A DNA stretch of 64,000 bases, taken from NCBI GenBank assembly GCA_019137255.1, contig WPDH01000199.1, forward strand, positions 1 to 64,000, read 5' to 3'. This stretch comes from Corinectria fuckeliana. Taxonomy: Eukaryota; Ascomycota; Sordariomycetes; Hypocreales; Nectriaceae. A program made the translations under genes and the position numbers. Position 1 is the stretch's first letter, and the number at the start of each line of letters is the position of its first letter. Of this stretch, positions 11,905-24,119 are shown piece by piece. The notes beneath the pieces are model-generated. The model did not search any database, was not told where the DNA came from, and saw nothing but the letters and a program-made list of their open reading frames with translations.

Positions 11905-13320
11905 ATGAGTTCTCCACCCATCGTCAAATCTACTCGGCCTGACCAGTCAGCGTCTCTGGAACTACTACCACCTGAGATCCTGCTTCAGATCGTCACTAAC
12001 ATTTCCGGCCTCGATACGCTCTGGAGCTTGCTGAAGGCGTCGCCTCATACATTGCAACTCTTCAACAGCCATGCCCTCGACATTACTGAAGGCATACTCT
12101 CCGGTCCGAACTCGATACTGCCACCCAAGATCCAAGAACTCGTTCGCGGCGTCATTCTTGTGCGCTCCAAGGTCCTTCCATTCGAGAATCTTAATGAGTT
12201 CCAGGAGGATTTCATACGCCCCATGCTTCCTTTCACTGTGCCACGAGCCAAAGTACTCAAGACGCTTGGCCCTGAAATTCTGTCGGCCTCGACCGTGCCA
12301 GTAGCGGTACTTCGATCCGTTGTCGCAACGGCATACCAAGCATCCGCCCTATCGCAAGCATGTTTGGAATCGTGTCTGGCACGGGTGAGAGCCCCGAGTT
12401 TCAGGCCGTTGCACTCTTGGGATCCTCAACCCCACTACACACACGATTATGACAGGCCCGGAAAACGTACTTCAAGTCCAGCTCGGGAGGTTCCAGCCTG
12501 GGATCGCGAGTTCGTCGGTACACCCGCCAAGGTGGTTGATGCAGGGCAACCCACCTGGGTAGAGGAAATGCGTGCCTTGCGTGCCATGTGGCTCATACAA
12601 GTAACGGGTGAAGTGCAGCGTTTGGTTGCAGACAAGGCGGGCACGATTGGCTGGTCGGATGAAGATATCGACAGGCTGGTCGACATGGACCCGGTAGACT
12701 TGTTGGAGATGCCCCGAATCCGCTTCACCCGTTTCTCCGCCGCAGAAGAGATCAAGACGGCGATGCAATATTTGTTAACACTTGGGGACGCGACGAAAGA
12801 TGTATACTACCGATTACCCCGACCACCTCCAGCTTCAGCGAGTACCAGATGGATAACAGCGTTGCCGAACGAAAGAGAGAACACGATGGTTGTGCGTGGC
12901 TTTCGTCAGAACAACAAGTTCCAATTTTTGCGTAAAGCCGGTGAAGGTTCGTCTGTTCCAGCGGATGCCGAACCAGTCATACTTCCAGTTCTCACGGACG
13001 ACTTTCATTGGGGCCAGACTAAAAGCGCCTTGGAGAGACGTTCTTTTGGGGCGACGTTTTTTGGAAATGTCTCACGCAAAAAGGAAGCCCGCCCTCAAAC
13101 ACCCATTATCGGTGTCAAGTTCGACTCTTTCCGCCCGCTGGGTTTCGCCTTCTGGGATCAGCTGAGGATGCACCTCCTCGGTCTGGCTCCCAGTTTACAT
13201 CCGGGGCGGCCAATGTCACGCGGCTTTTACATCTTTGCATGGGAAAGTATCCTACCCCCGGAGGAGGTCGCAAGTCTGAAAGCTGCGCTTCGGGAGGGAA
13301 GGCAGGATGTGTCGGACTAA
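11905..13320 (+). CDS. F-box-like domain protein, 471 aa
   Basis: A single uninterrupted frame encodes 471 residues. Residues about 17-60 have the F-box pattern (LLPPEILLQIVTNI, then a Leu/Trp-rich helix ending near LQLF), which in other fungal proteins binds Skp1 of SCF ubiquitin ligases. The remainder has no recognisable repeats such as WD or LRR, so the substrate side is unknown. It lacks a signal peptide and membrane segment, suggesting an intracellular protein. The ATG at 11,905 is chosen because the F-box follows directly. A two-codon ATG-AAA-TGA frame at 11,900 overlaps this start. The gene is convergent with the minus-strand gene ending at 13,903. Fold call moderate, function inferred only from the F-box. 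Confidence 0.75.
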   Translation: MSSPPIVKSTRPDQSASLELLPPEILLQIVTNISGLDTLWSLLKASPHTLQLFNSHALDITEGILSGPNSILPPKIQELVRGVILVRSKVLPFENLNEFQEDFIRPMLPFTVPRAKVLKTLGPEILSASTVPVAVLRSVVATAYQASALSQACLESCLARVRAPSFRPLHSWDPQPHYTHDYDRPGKRTSSPAREVPAWDREFVGTPAKVVDAGQPTWVEEMRALRAMWLIQVTGEVQRLVADKAGTIGWSDEDIDRLVDMDPVDLLEMPRIRFTRFSAAEEIKTAMQYLLTLGDATKDVYYRLPRPPPASASTRWITALPNERENTMVVRGFRQNNKFQFLRKAGEGSSVPADAEPVILPVLTDDFHWGQTKSALERRSFGATFFGNVSRKKEARPQTPIIGVKFDSFRPLGFAFWDQLRMHLLGLAPSLHPGRPMSRGFYIFAWESILPPEEVASLKAALREGRQDVSD

Positions 13321-13902
13321 TGCCTACTACCTCTGAAGATTCAAATTCCACTTAGTAAAGGTTAAATTAGTCAATATTTCATGTTTTCAGTCCAGCTCTC
13401 CCCTTGTTTCTCTGTTAGTGCTGAAGTCAGTCTCAAGTATTGATGGTTACCAATCGATCAGAATATTGATTTTCATGAATGCGAAGCAACTTGCTCGTGA
13501 AAAAGTGGCTTGCATTGTGTCGTGTGCTGTGGTGTATTGAGATGGAGGGAACAAGGCTGGCCTAACCTTTCATCTTGACGAGAGACGGCCAGGTCACTGT
13601 GGCTTGGGCGTAATTCTCATAAATTAGATATCAAGGCTGGAGAGAGATACCCTAGACCGATTGTGAGAACAGGATATGATATAAACGTGAACTATCTACC
13701 TGGAAATCTTACTACGTCTAAGTGATGAGGATTGTTATTTCTGGGCATGGCATTGTACTGTGTTTTCCACCGTGTATTGTCTGCTGTGTTGCTTTGATCT
13801 ATCTGATAATATTAGCCAAAGCTAGAAAGAACTTATAAACTTAGCCCTGCAACCATCGCTATAAAGTCCTAATATCCTTGTTTATGATCCGGGTCGAAGG
13901 AA
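13321..13902. other. Convergent intergenic region
   Basis: About 580 bp between the stops of two convergent genes. It contains AT-rich 3'-UTR-like sequence and no frame that I would call coding. Confidence 0.5.
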
Positions 13903-15301
13903 TCATGGAGTAGTGACAGTAAACAAGAGCATAATTTTAGCCGATTTCGCCACGTCACTAACGCTGGTCCCAATGACTGTGTAGGGAATGTTGGGGACGA
14001 ATATATCAACCTTATCGATGGTCTTTATTCCCAATTTTGCCTTGTGGTTTAGCAGGAAATATGCTGATGCTGCTCCATTGGGGGTGCCGAGTACAGCATG
14101 TAATTCCCCCCGGTTGTTCTTCACGTCAAGTGTCAAGCGGTCGTTCCACTTTCCAATTGTCGGGCTTCCGCCGTACTTCTTGATCAGTGCCTTGAACAAA
14201 ATCGATAGGGTGGATTCGTTGGTAACCCGCGACCGAATAATGTACTTGACGTTTTTGACATCAGCGCCAGCGTCTGCATAAGCGCAGGCCCTTGTCTGAA
14301 ATTACCCGAATCGGCATGTTAGCGGTTTCTCTATTGGGGTAAAGGCAAGGTTCATGGCATTGTAAGCCACAACAAGTGCAGAGAACGAGCGAAATCCAGA
14401 TATCAAGAGGAAGAAGAGAAAGGAACGAAGGTTGGCTCACCCATTGCATCCACGCCGCGTCACTCCACTAAGACTCGGGGTTAGTCGATTGGAAAGGTGG
14501 AATTTTGATTTAATTGGAATTGGACACCAAACGTACCTGGCGAATGTGCGTCACAGGGCTCCCTGATATCCAGAACGGATTGCGATCGATTGCGGCCTTG
14601 ACTGCCAAGTTATTGTCTGCAATTATGACACCAGCATCCAGAATGAAGGAGGTGGTGAAGAACGCTCCCGTGGGCTGTGGGTAGTTTCACTCAAGTCAGC
14701 ACTGCCTGTCTCTGTACCGCTAACTGCTGCAGATGATTCTGCAAGGAAGATCGTCGCCCTATTTATCTAATGAAATGCGTGAATGACTTACCACGCCGTG
14801 TTGCACTTGATCAGGATCGGGATCGTCGGGATCATCATATATATCCCCTGATCTGGAATTGACCCAATGCATATCGACGGTCTTCTTAGTTATGCCGAGA
14901 GCGGTGAATGCTGCGTCCAAGTAGTTTCGAAAATACGGCGCGTCATCATCGGTTGAGGTCGTGTCCCAACCTTCCAGCTCCTCTAAGCCATAGCCTTGTA
15001 AGTGTTCCGGAGCCTCTAGCGAAACCCCTTTGTTGGCCACCTTAGCAGCCTCTTTAGACACAACCAGCTTACAAAGCAGATTGTTTCCCTTATCGACAGC
15101 TCTGTCATAAACCGGGTCTTCTTCCCGCTTGGTGAGATTTGTAACCACATTGCCATGGAAACTTCGCTCTGTGACAGAGACGCGGGGGTTCAGACCAAGA
15201 GTTCGAGATGGGCCAGCATAAAAGAGTAGGACAAGGGAAAGGACAGCAACGGGAAAAAATGTGAAGAGTGACCTCCACGAGGATTGGGACCGTCTATCCA
15301 T
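13903..15301 (-). CDS. Membrane-anchored or secreted protein of unknown family, 4 exons, 355 aa
   Basis: Four exons on the minus strand join in frame: 15301-14792, 14674-14537, 14467-14441 and 14295-13903, all with GT..AG introns in phase 0. The product is about 355 residues. Residues ~11-32 form one hydrophobic segment after a basic start (MDRRSQSSWR), so it is a signal anchor or signal peptide with the rest outside the cytosol. An NLT sequon lies near residue 55. The second exon includes a hydrophobic stretch (FILDAGVIIA), and the third is a 27-nt micro-exon (nine residues, WSDAAWMQW). The last exon encodes a mixed alpha/beta region. I do not recognise the family and assign no enzymatic function. 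The clean splice sites and open frame argue for a real gene. Confidence 0.8.
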
Positions 15302-17382
15302 TGTGTATCAATATGGATGCAAAGTAGCGTTTGTGTAGGATGGAGAGAGGAAACGACGGAGGAATGTGTTCATCTTTTAACGTGGAAAAGGCAACCAAGT
15401 TGTCCCACATTAATGGCTGGGAGAGAAGAATTGTCTGCTTAACTCGAGTTAATTGATGCCCGCGCGGCCGCTTGGGGTTTAGCCGGAGAGGTCGATCCGA
15501 AGGGCCGCACTGCCTTGTTTCTACGCCTCCCTGGTGCATGTTTTCGTTCATAGATTGCCCCCACGGTACATGCTGTTGGTAGCGGTTGGTTTCGTGGAAA
15601 GAAAGTCGGTGACAAGACTGGGTTCTAGATTCTTGGGACCAAAGCCCCCTGACGGCCAGGTGACAAACTGCGTGCAATACGTGATGTTCCGATTGGTTGT
15701 GACCTGCATCAAAGCGGGAGGTTGACAGAACGGTTGTGTGATTCTGTTGAATTGCCGTCTTTGACTTAAACTTAAGACTAGCTCCCGATGATTGACCGAC
15801 CGTTTACCAAGGCCCCATGGTCGATGTTAGAACCAACAACGTCGTAGCCGTAAATCCTAAGTGGGCATGCCACTTATATCATCCTTGTTGGTTGGAACCA
15901 ACATGACCGTTTCCGGAAGCGCCCGAACAAGGCGCAATTTACAGTGGAACCAAGGCTCTTGATCGGGACGGGCCGAATGAAGCTAAACGGTACGGACGGT
16001 GGCATGACCTGCTGTCGAGATCTAACCGAGTGAATCCTGTCGGGGGCCAAGACCACACTAGGATCAAGTTGGGTGAAGACACAACCAACAGCACGGAATT
16101 TCGGCAGCTTGGCGGCTTTTTTAAGCTTATCTTTTGGAGGCCAAGCGCGGGAGCTTCCGCGGCTCTAAGCGCCTGTCACTTGTTTCCTCTGTGATGAGTC
16201 CTCTGTATCAAGCTTAGTTGCCTAAATTAATATGGATAGCGGCAACCGGTGCTTTAACGAGGCCAACACAACACTACCACAATCACCTGATAGCCGACCT
16301 AATAATATCTCATACGAGCTTCCCGGACTACCCGGGCTCCTAGGTACTGTATGCTAGCCCAGGTTGCTTCTGAGCCATTTCATCAACCAACAGCCTCGGG
16401 GGCGGGATGGGACTCAGAAGAGGCGCAAACTCACCCACCCGTGGGCTACGCAGCTCTCCCACAACCAACAGCGCTGAGGCATATGTGGAAAGATGAAGAG
16501 AAATACTTAATCCACTTTTGTCACAACACCGCATAGAGCCGAGGTTGACTCATGTGCAACTACTTACCACCAGCCCTTGTTTAGCTGTGCTACGACATGT
16601 CCGGACTATACCAGAAGTTACCTCCTTGTTCAAACCCACCGAAGCGAGGCATCGCCCTAAACAGGGGTGCCCCAACCGAGTGATCGTCTGATACCACCAA
16701 GAAGCCACGGCTAAAGGCCTAGACTTATCCAAAGGATCATGCCATGGTAGTATTGATTCTGCAAGGCGTTCCTGCACCACGGACTACACCGTATTCCTAT
16801 GCCGTACGCAAGTGCCATAGGTGCCCGCAACGATGGTTCGATATCAGCCGCAGCACGGAACTCATCACCAACACTTTATTGGCCAAGACAGGCGCGGCGG
16901 ATATTCCCCGTTTCCCAAACGGTGCTCATCGCCCGGTCGTTGGTGGACTTGCGTCTCAAGCGTTGAACTTTTGTAGGTTTGTAACCTTGTAGGAGACTTT
17001 GTCGGCGTTAGTATCCTACCTCAGCCGCCTTTACCGCCGATTCCCCTGATATCGGAGGAGAAAGCATCGACCTTTGCCCTCCGATAGCCCCCATCTTTGC
17101 CCGGCCCGGTTGGTTGACTAGCTTGACTGATGCATGGCCGCAAGCTTGGCGCTCCGAGGTCTCATGAGATAACACAATGAATGCTAAGAGCTCGTGATTC
17201 CATGTTGGCCGAGCGAGCCGTGAGACCGGACCCGTGATGCCACTCGCTGACTTAAAAGCTACGGCATTCTGGATAAAAGTAACAAGAGATCTCATGTTAT
17301 TCAGCTCTTCAGCATACAGCCAGCAACTCAGTGATTTAACAACCAAGTCAAAGTCACGTTGCACAAAGTACAGACGGCAAAC
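15302..17382. other. Long intergenic region, no gene supported
   Basis: About 2.1 kb of normal GC content between divergent genes. Several frames of 60-130 codons exist on both strands but none has domain signals, plausible introns or a signal peptide. AACCAAC/GTTGG words recur often, including a palindromic TTGGTTGGAACCAAC near 15,890, which may mark an old repeat. The ends presumably hold the promoters of the genes at 15,301 and 17,383. Confidence 0.4.
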
Positions 17383-20300
17383 ATGGTGCTGAGTGCGCTT
17401 GGTCAACGACAGACCACCAGCCGACGGTGGAATGTCTTGATCACTTTGACAACACTCTCGCTGGTGGCATCTAGTTTCTGGATCCCGGTTGCAAACGCCG
17501 CTCCTCCAGGTGTACGAAATCTGCAGCCCCGAGCAGCAATTGCCAATGGCGTTGAGTTGAGGGTTCTTCCCATCGGAGAGTATGTATCACCTTTCATTGC
17601 TACTGCAACAAGTGTTCTGTTTGTAGTTCATCCATTGGTTACCTTCACTCTTGACATCGGACTCTTCTAACCGTATATTAGTTCTATCACGTGGGGTGCG
17701 CAAAGTATAGACGAGACTGGCTACCGCAAGAAGCTCTTTGATATGTTAGAAAATCGAGGCAACAAGGTCGACTTTGTCGGGGGCATGGCCACCGGAGCTA
17801 TGGCCGATAATAACCACGAAGGACACCGAGGCTACGTGATCAGCGAGATCACAGATGTAAGCGGAGTTGGCATCTACGCAGCCGCAAATATCGTCCTGCT
17901 TCATGCAGGAACTAACGACATGAAGAATAACATTGATCCTACAAACGCCCCGTCACGCCTCAAGAACTTGATCGACCTCATCTTTAAGCACTACTCTGAC
18001 ACCGTCGTTCTCGTGTGTCAGATCATTCCCGCAAGTCGGAGTGCGTATCCTTCCACAGTTCCACGGATTGAGACCTTTAACGCAGCCATCCCTGACTTGG
18101 TATCTGATTACGTCTCGGCGGGTAAGAAGGTGAAGATGGTGTCGATGAACATGGCTGTTTCCACTTCCGACTTGGCGGACGGCCTTCACCCCAACGACGG
18201 CGGCTATGCGAAGATGGCTGATCAATACTATGCTGCCATCAAAGCTGCCGATGAGGAAGGCTGGATCTCCAAGCCAGGGAAGGCACAGACTGCTCCGAAT
18301 CCAACCGGTCCGGACGCGTGCAAGTCAACACCGTCTTGGTACAGAGTAGGCCAAATCGCCAACGGCGCCAAGGTGTAAGTCTCCTTCCCTCGTCTGGACA
18401 AGAAACCTTCTCGAACAAGAACAACACTGATCTCTTTACTTCAGAGCTACTACTGATGGCCCTTTCAAGCCCACATGGGTCAAACGAGGCGTCGTTGCTG
18501 AAGGTGCCTGCCCTGGTGCTCAGCTTCACTTTATGGATCTCGATGGCGATGGCCTGAAGGATTATGCCTGCGTTGATCCAAAGACGGGAGCAACAAAGGT
18601 CCATCTCAATATTGCAGACGCCGACGGCAAGACATCTGGAAAGTGGAAAGCGCTAGGAACTGTCGCGAAGCCGGCTGAGGCCCGAGATGGGACGGGCGTC
18701 ATGTTTGCCGAGTAAGTGATTCCCCTTTCTTTCTGACTCTACTCGGCTGACCTTCACGTAGCTTGAACGGCGATGGTAGAGACGACTATATATATGTTGA
18801 CCCCGACAACGGCGAGGTTTCTGGCTGGATCAACCGTCTCGAGAAGGATGGTGCGTGGCAATGGCAGGCGCTTGGCCGGATTGCCGGGGGAGTTGGCGCA
18901 ACCAATGAGACTCTTCAAATGGTGGACCTTGACGGTGAGCACTCAGCAGATCTTTTCTGTTTTTATACACAAGCAACTCCCACATCCCTCAACAGTTCAG
19001 TATTCGCTAATCACGGAACGCGATAGGTGATGGAAGAGATGATTTCTGCATCGTTAACAAAAACACAGGCGAGGTGACGGGCTGGTTAAACACGGGCGCG
19101 GACATCGTGCCCGATTACCACAAAATCGGCGTCATCGCTACCGGGGCCTCAGCCACAAAAGGAGACAAGGCTATCCTTGGTGACTTGACAGGCGAAGGCA
19201 GAGCCGATTATATGATCGTTGGCTCCGGCGGCAAGGTGAACGGGCTCATCAACCGGCTGCAAGACTCGACTTTGGTTCCCTCGTGGTCAGAAGTTTTCAC
19301 CGTTGCCGAAGGGCCAGACGGTGCTAAACAAGACCAAGTACGGTTCGTAGACATGACGGGTGACGGTAAAGTGGACTACCTGCTTGTCGACGCGAAAAGC
19401 GGAAAGGTGACGCTGTGGGAAAACACTGGCACTGGAGGAACCTCTCAGCCTGGAGAAGGCGTCTTCCTATGTGACTGTAAGTCCTATACATAGTCCTCCG
19501 GTTATATGCCCAGCACTAACTCGATGGCTTCTAGTGGACGGTGATGGCATAAGCGACTACTTCTGGCTCGATCACGACGGCAAAGGCTGGGGTTACCTGA
19601 ACAAAGGAAAAGGCAAAAACGTGTGGGACGACTTGGGTCTCATCGCTGAGGGAACAGGTCACTCGAGGGAGCAGATCCGGATGGGAGTTCTCACAAAGAG
19701 CGGTCGTGCGGACTACATCGTCGTCGATGACAAGACCGGAGGAGCCCTCTGGTGGCAGAACCTGGGCAAAGACGGGAACTGGGGCTGGAAGTCTCGCGGC
19801 GAGTTCGCCACAGGTCCCAAAGACACCATTGAGAGCAAGTTTGGTTGGAACTTCAAGGGGAAGAATGTGCGCTTTGCCGAGTAAGTTTACCCACCCTTTT
19901 TTCAGAAGCCCGGATCGACTAACACGGAGCGTCCGTAGCTTGGACGGTGATGGCCTCGATGACTACCTCTACGTCAACGACATCGGCGCCGTCGTCATGT
20001 GGCGCCACCTCGGAACCGACCCACCATCATGGGGCCTGCCGCACTTGGTTGCTGACGGAGTTGGCGTTCCAGCAAGGGATGTTCAATTTGCCGATACGAA
20101 CGGCGACGGCCGTCTAGACTATGTTGTGGTAGGCAGCGTTACCGGCCGCTCACGATCCTGGCACCATCTTGGTTTCCGAGAGGATGGATCTATTCGCTGG
20201 AACACGCCACTGAGTTTCGCCGATGGAGTTGGTTCTCCTGGATCTGCTATCAGAATCACTGAGGCAAGTCGAGTTTATCCCGTTATCCCTAGCATCTCAC

Positions 20301-22347
20301 TGTCTAACCTGTTTTGTTTCAGATGACTGGAGATAAGCGTGCCGACTATGTTTCTATCGACCCTGTCAGCGGGGCGCTTAATCTCTGGGAGAATCGATGT
20401 TGGCAACTTACCCCAGGAGGTGATGGTGACGGCGATGGTGGCAATGATGATGGTGACGGCGATGGCGATGGTAATGGCAGTGGAGGCTCCATCATCTACA
20501 TCGACCCGACAATCTGGAAGTCCAAAACACCAACAGCAGGCTGCCAACCGCCTTGTACACTCGTACTGCCACCATGGCCACTCTCTTCCTCAAGCGTCAT
20601 CAGCTTCCCGGTCGTCACTGAGACCATCAAAGAGACATGGCCTGAAACCACCGACGGGGTTACCAAATATCGCACCACCACAATCACCGTCCGGATCACC
20701 CTCCCGCCCGTCACAACTACTGAGATTGAGGTGTCCAACATCATTCTGACCGATTCCACCTCGAAGATCGTCCCTGTACGAAGCAGCATCGTTCCACCGC
20801 CAATTATACTGACAGAGCCCACCCACGACATCACTTACACCTACAGCCCGGGGCCCTTTCCCACCGGCACAGACATTGGGCCTCCGCCTGGCGATAACCC
20901 GGGCGACATCCACATCACCGCTGGGATCCCTGGGCCTATTTGCAAGAGTGGCTGCGGTACTCTCTGTCTCTTTGGCTGTGGCCTAGGAGGAGGCGGAGGC
21001 GGCGGCGGTGGAGGTGGCAGTTCGCCTGGTTGTATTGGCTTGGGCTGTCCCCCTGGGGGGGACTGTGTTGGTGCTGGATGCGCAGGGAATAACGACGACG
21101 ACAACGACGACGATGATGACGATGACGATGACGACGATGAAGAGACCTCAACCTGCGCCACAGAGACCAACACCGAGTGTCATCAGGTTTGCATCAAGCA
21201 GCCCTGCTCCACGGTCTGCAACACTTACGTTGGCTGTGACTGTGCAACCTCGACGATAACAGACTATTGGGTATCATGCGAAGCCACATCCTGCACCACT
21301 ACCTCGACCGCGGTCATCACCGGCTGCTTCCTCACTGCAACTGCCACAACGACGGGGGCATCTTGTCCATTAAGCACACTCGACCCCGAGAACGATGACC
21401 AGGGCGACAGAGACGGCGAGTATAGCAACTTAGGATCCACGTACAAGACAACCTACTCTGAGCGTGTTATTATCAAGTCGATGCCTTACCCAGTTAACAG
21501 CGGCTATATAACCATCGACAGGACTGCCTACCCTATTCCCACCGTGAAATCAGTTTCTAAGACTAAACTGGACAGGATATCAGCTACTATTATGCCGTCT
21601 TATGTGGGCATAACGATTTCTATTACCATGACAAACATCAAGGTTACCACCACCAAATACCCAGAGGCCACGACAACCGTATCACCCTCCCGCTCATCAA
21701 CCACGAAAACATCCACGACAACCATTTCATACCCAACTAACAAGGCCATCGACGAGGGCGAAGGCTACTGCTTCGTCAACCGTGAGGGTTATCTCGAGTT
21801 TAGCCAGGAGGAAGCAAGAGAAGTGATCGGGTCGTTCTGCTCGTCCAGCTATATTCTCGACCCGGGCAACACCATCGGTCAGGCCGACGCCCTCGAACAA
21901 AGCGGCTACAACGTCGTGGTATCTGCAAAATGGGCGCCCGACCAAAAGGGATGCGGGACCAAGGAGGCTTTCCCGTTCGCGGAGGATGAGCTGAACTTTG
22001 AGGGCTGTAAGAGAGCCTGGAACACGGCCTTTGCCTGCGAGGATCAACATGCAGATCATAAGTCTAGTTACGGAGGAGCGTACGTTCTTGACCCGCCAGA
22101 GACCGGCGGCTGCATTCTTCTTCAGCTGTATGCGTACAGCACGTCCTCTCGCCGATTCATGCCGCGTCTCATGGGCAGGGACGCACCGCCTATACCGCCG
22201 GCCATGAACATTACGCACATGGGAGACAAGCCCGTCTGGAAGCCTGGAAACAAGTCTAATGTTCCCTTAATGTGGCCCATCGCTGATAACACGACGTCTG
22301 AGCGTCCCCAGATATTCAGTCCAGCTGAACTTACAAACGGCACATGA
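17383..22347 (+). CDS. Secreted SGNH hydrolase with FG-GAP/VCBS propeller and Ser/Thr-rich tail, 8 exons, ~1491 aa
   Basis: Exons 17383-17579, 17682-18374, 18445-18711, 18762-18934, 19027-19476, 19535-19880, 19939-20263 and 20323-22347 join into one frame of about 1,491 residues. A hydrophobic N-terminus (residues ~17-42, ending ANAA) is a signal peptide or anchor. Residues ~58-285 are an SGNH/GDSL esterase domain: GDSITWG with Ser67 (created by the first splice), HAGTND with Asn144, and DGLHPN with Asp232/His235. Residues ~297-830 contain about ten DxDGDGxxDY-type repeats of an FG-GAP/VCBS beta-propeller, probably calcium binding. Exon 8 adds a Thr/Ser-rich linker with poly-Gly and poly-Asp runs and a Cys-containing C-terminal region (CFVNREGYLEF onward). 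The likely role is extracellular ester hydrolysis on polysaccharide, as in CE3-type enzymes; substrate unproven. The last intron uses a GC donor. Confidence 0.9.
20401..20486 (+). repeat. Coding GGTGAT/GGCGAT repeat
   Basis: Imperfect 6-bp tandem repeats inside the last exon of the SGNH gene encode a Gly/Asp run. A second low-complexity coding stretch at about 20,988-21,140 encodes a poly-Gly then a poly-Asp run. Both are likely to vary in length between strains and probably act as flexible, acidic linkers. Confidence 0.75.
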
Positions 22348-22566
22348 ACCGCAGCATGATTCCGAGGCTCCAGAGAGTTTTAGGCCATCTACCCAAGAGT
22401 TCTGGGTGAGCTTGGACTTGAGAGGCTCAGTTGTAATGGCTTATCACAAGTCTTAAAGCCACAAGTTTAAATAGGATACAATGACATAAATGTGGTATTT
22501 TTGTTTGAAGTACGCCCGAGATAAAATAAATGCTGACTGTGTCTACGAGGCTGGTGTCATGAAAGC

Positions 22567-23300
22567 TTAATAGAAGTCCTGGTTAGAAAAGGCAAATTCG
22601 AAATTAAAGAACCCATCATCTAGACTTGAAAGATCCTCTTTCTTCTTAAAGAAAGCAGTAACTACAAAAAAGTTGAACCGTGCCCCCGAGGTATGCATTA
22701 AGCGTCCATTACTGGTCTCTGCGTGGAAGAAAGTATTCTCTAGTTCCAATTCAATGCAAAGCTTAAAGCCGCTCCATCGTGACATTATTCGGAAATTCGG
22801 CTGTGAGTTTGCTTTTGGTGACTATCAAATAACAAATCTTGCGATGAGCCAGGAGGGGCCTAATGCAAGTATCTAATATCCAACGAGGTCACGCAAAGAC
22901 AGGGGTATAGACATCAGTAATAAATAGTTGTTGGATTGACCCCTCGTGTGGCGACAAATGACCCGAATTTGCATAAACCTCTGATACACAGATATCCTAG
23001 CTTTAGTCAGATGACTACAAAACCCTCTTAAGAAAAGAGGGGGCCGGAGGCATCCCTGATCAATAACATCATCATCTTTGGGGTCCACATCGTATTGATC
23101 CCTATCGTTGGGATCGAATTTGCCGTACGCGATCCAACAATAGTCAATCTAAAAGCAGCGCCATTGACGCCACAACACAGCTGAAGAAGCAAGCTACTCT
23201 TCTCCAGGCTAGCAAACACCAATAGCTTACTCAACAACGACCACTCTAAATCCTTTCGGTTTTAGTTGAATGGGACCATTTGTTCTAGACCTCTCAGAAG
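22567..23300 (-). other. Possible minus-strand gene or gene relic, unresolved
   Basis: Minus-strand frames of good quality are scattered here: about 22,785-22,567 and about 23,138-22,873. The latter begins right after a strong 3' splice-like CTTTTAG and contains an acidic YGKFDPNDRDQYD stretch and Cys residues. A GTAAGC donor lies upstream at about 23,230, but the phases on its two sides do not match. I could not assemble a complete model. It may be a small multi-exon gene or a decayed one. No family recognised. Confidence 0.3.
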
Positions 23301-23323
23301 TTCTAGGTGATAAATCCAGGGGA

Positions 23324-23332
23324 CATATATAG
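23324..23332 (+). promoter_or_regulatory. TATA-like element
   Basis: CATATATAG lies about 100 bp upstream of the ATG at 23,428 and is followed by a CT-rich stretch (CTCTCTCCTTCTTTCCCC), a common arrangement for fungal promoters. It suggests the now-broken secreted-protein gene downstream was once actively transcribed. Confidence 0.45.
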
Positions 23333-23427
23333 GAGACGCGATGGAAGCATTTTTGCTCTCTCCTTCTTTCCCCATACAGCCCATTGACATTTTTTGAGTA
23401 CGGGCAGGAGTCCAGAACTAAGAAATC

Positions 23428-23790
23428 ATGAAGAATTTCGCCTCAATAGTACTCCTGGCGCTAGCAGCGTCGGATACTGTTTACGCCAGTCGATGCAAGC
23501 CAGATGGCACCCTATCGACAGAGTCAACATCAACAACAGAGGTTTCGTCGACGTCGACCGAGAGCAATCCTACGGCTGATACCACAGACTTGACGACTGT
23601 ATCGACCTCTGTTTAAGAAACGACGACTACTACGGCAGACTCGGAGACGACAACCTCCATCGTGTCAATATCATCTAGCGAGGCCGCCACGACAAGCCAT
23701 GGGGAAAGAAAAATATCAGGGACTATGCTGGGGATCGACGTGAAGCAAAGCGGCGAACCGCACTTGTCAAATACCTTGCGACCCTGAAGT
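23428..23790 (+). pseudogene. Secreted Thr/Ser-rich protein gene, broken by a TAA stop
   Basis: The ATG at 23,428 opens a frame with a clear signal peptide (MKNFASIVLLALAASDTVYA, cleavage near residue 20). A short Cys-containing segment and a Ser/Thr-rich mucin-like stretch follow. After 62 codons the frame meets TAA at about 23,614, yet the same frame continues beyond it with the same Thr/Ser-rich composition (ETTTTTADSE...) for about 50 codons. The stop fits a CAA-to-TAA change, the type expected from RIP. The original was probably a heavily O-glycosylated secreted or wall protein. The intact start, signal peptide and TATA-like box suggest the inactivation is fairly recent. Confidence 0.65.
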
Positions 23791-24119
23791 GCTCTGTATC
23801 AGCTGTACAAGAGCCAGACCAAGCCGAGCTAACTCGTACAACGCGGCAAGAGCCAAGCGACAGCTCTCAAGAGTATATGCGGATTTTACATACGGTGCTT
23901 TTTATAGTCAGGTTTTACAAGAACTCGGAGATCCCCGCCAACCTCCGTTTGAGGAGTTGTGGAAAGGACGGCAGTCAATACATCAGCCTCTTTAGGATCT
24001 TCTTCTTAGATCATCCCCACGAGGGGTCGGGAGGAAACTCCATACCATGCCGTTGGCGACAGCTCCATCTACATGTTCTGTAGGTACGTCATATATAGAA
24101 ATCCACTTCCAGGATTCTA

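Noticed and set aside
20496..21173. Long minus-strand and shifted plus-strand frames with Ser, Pro or Val-rich products
   Set aside because: They are mirror frames of the Thr/Gly/Asp-rich exon 8 of the SGNH gene; repetitive codons keep the other frames open.
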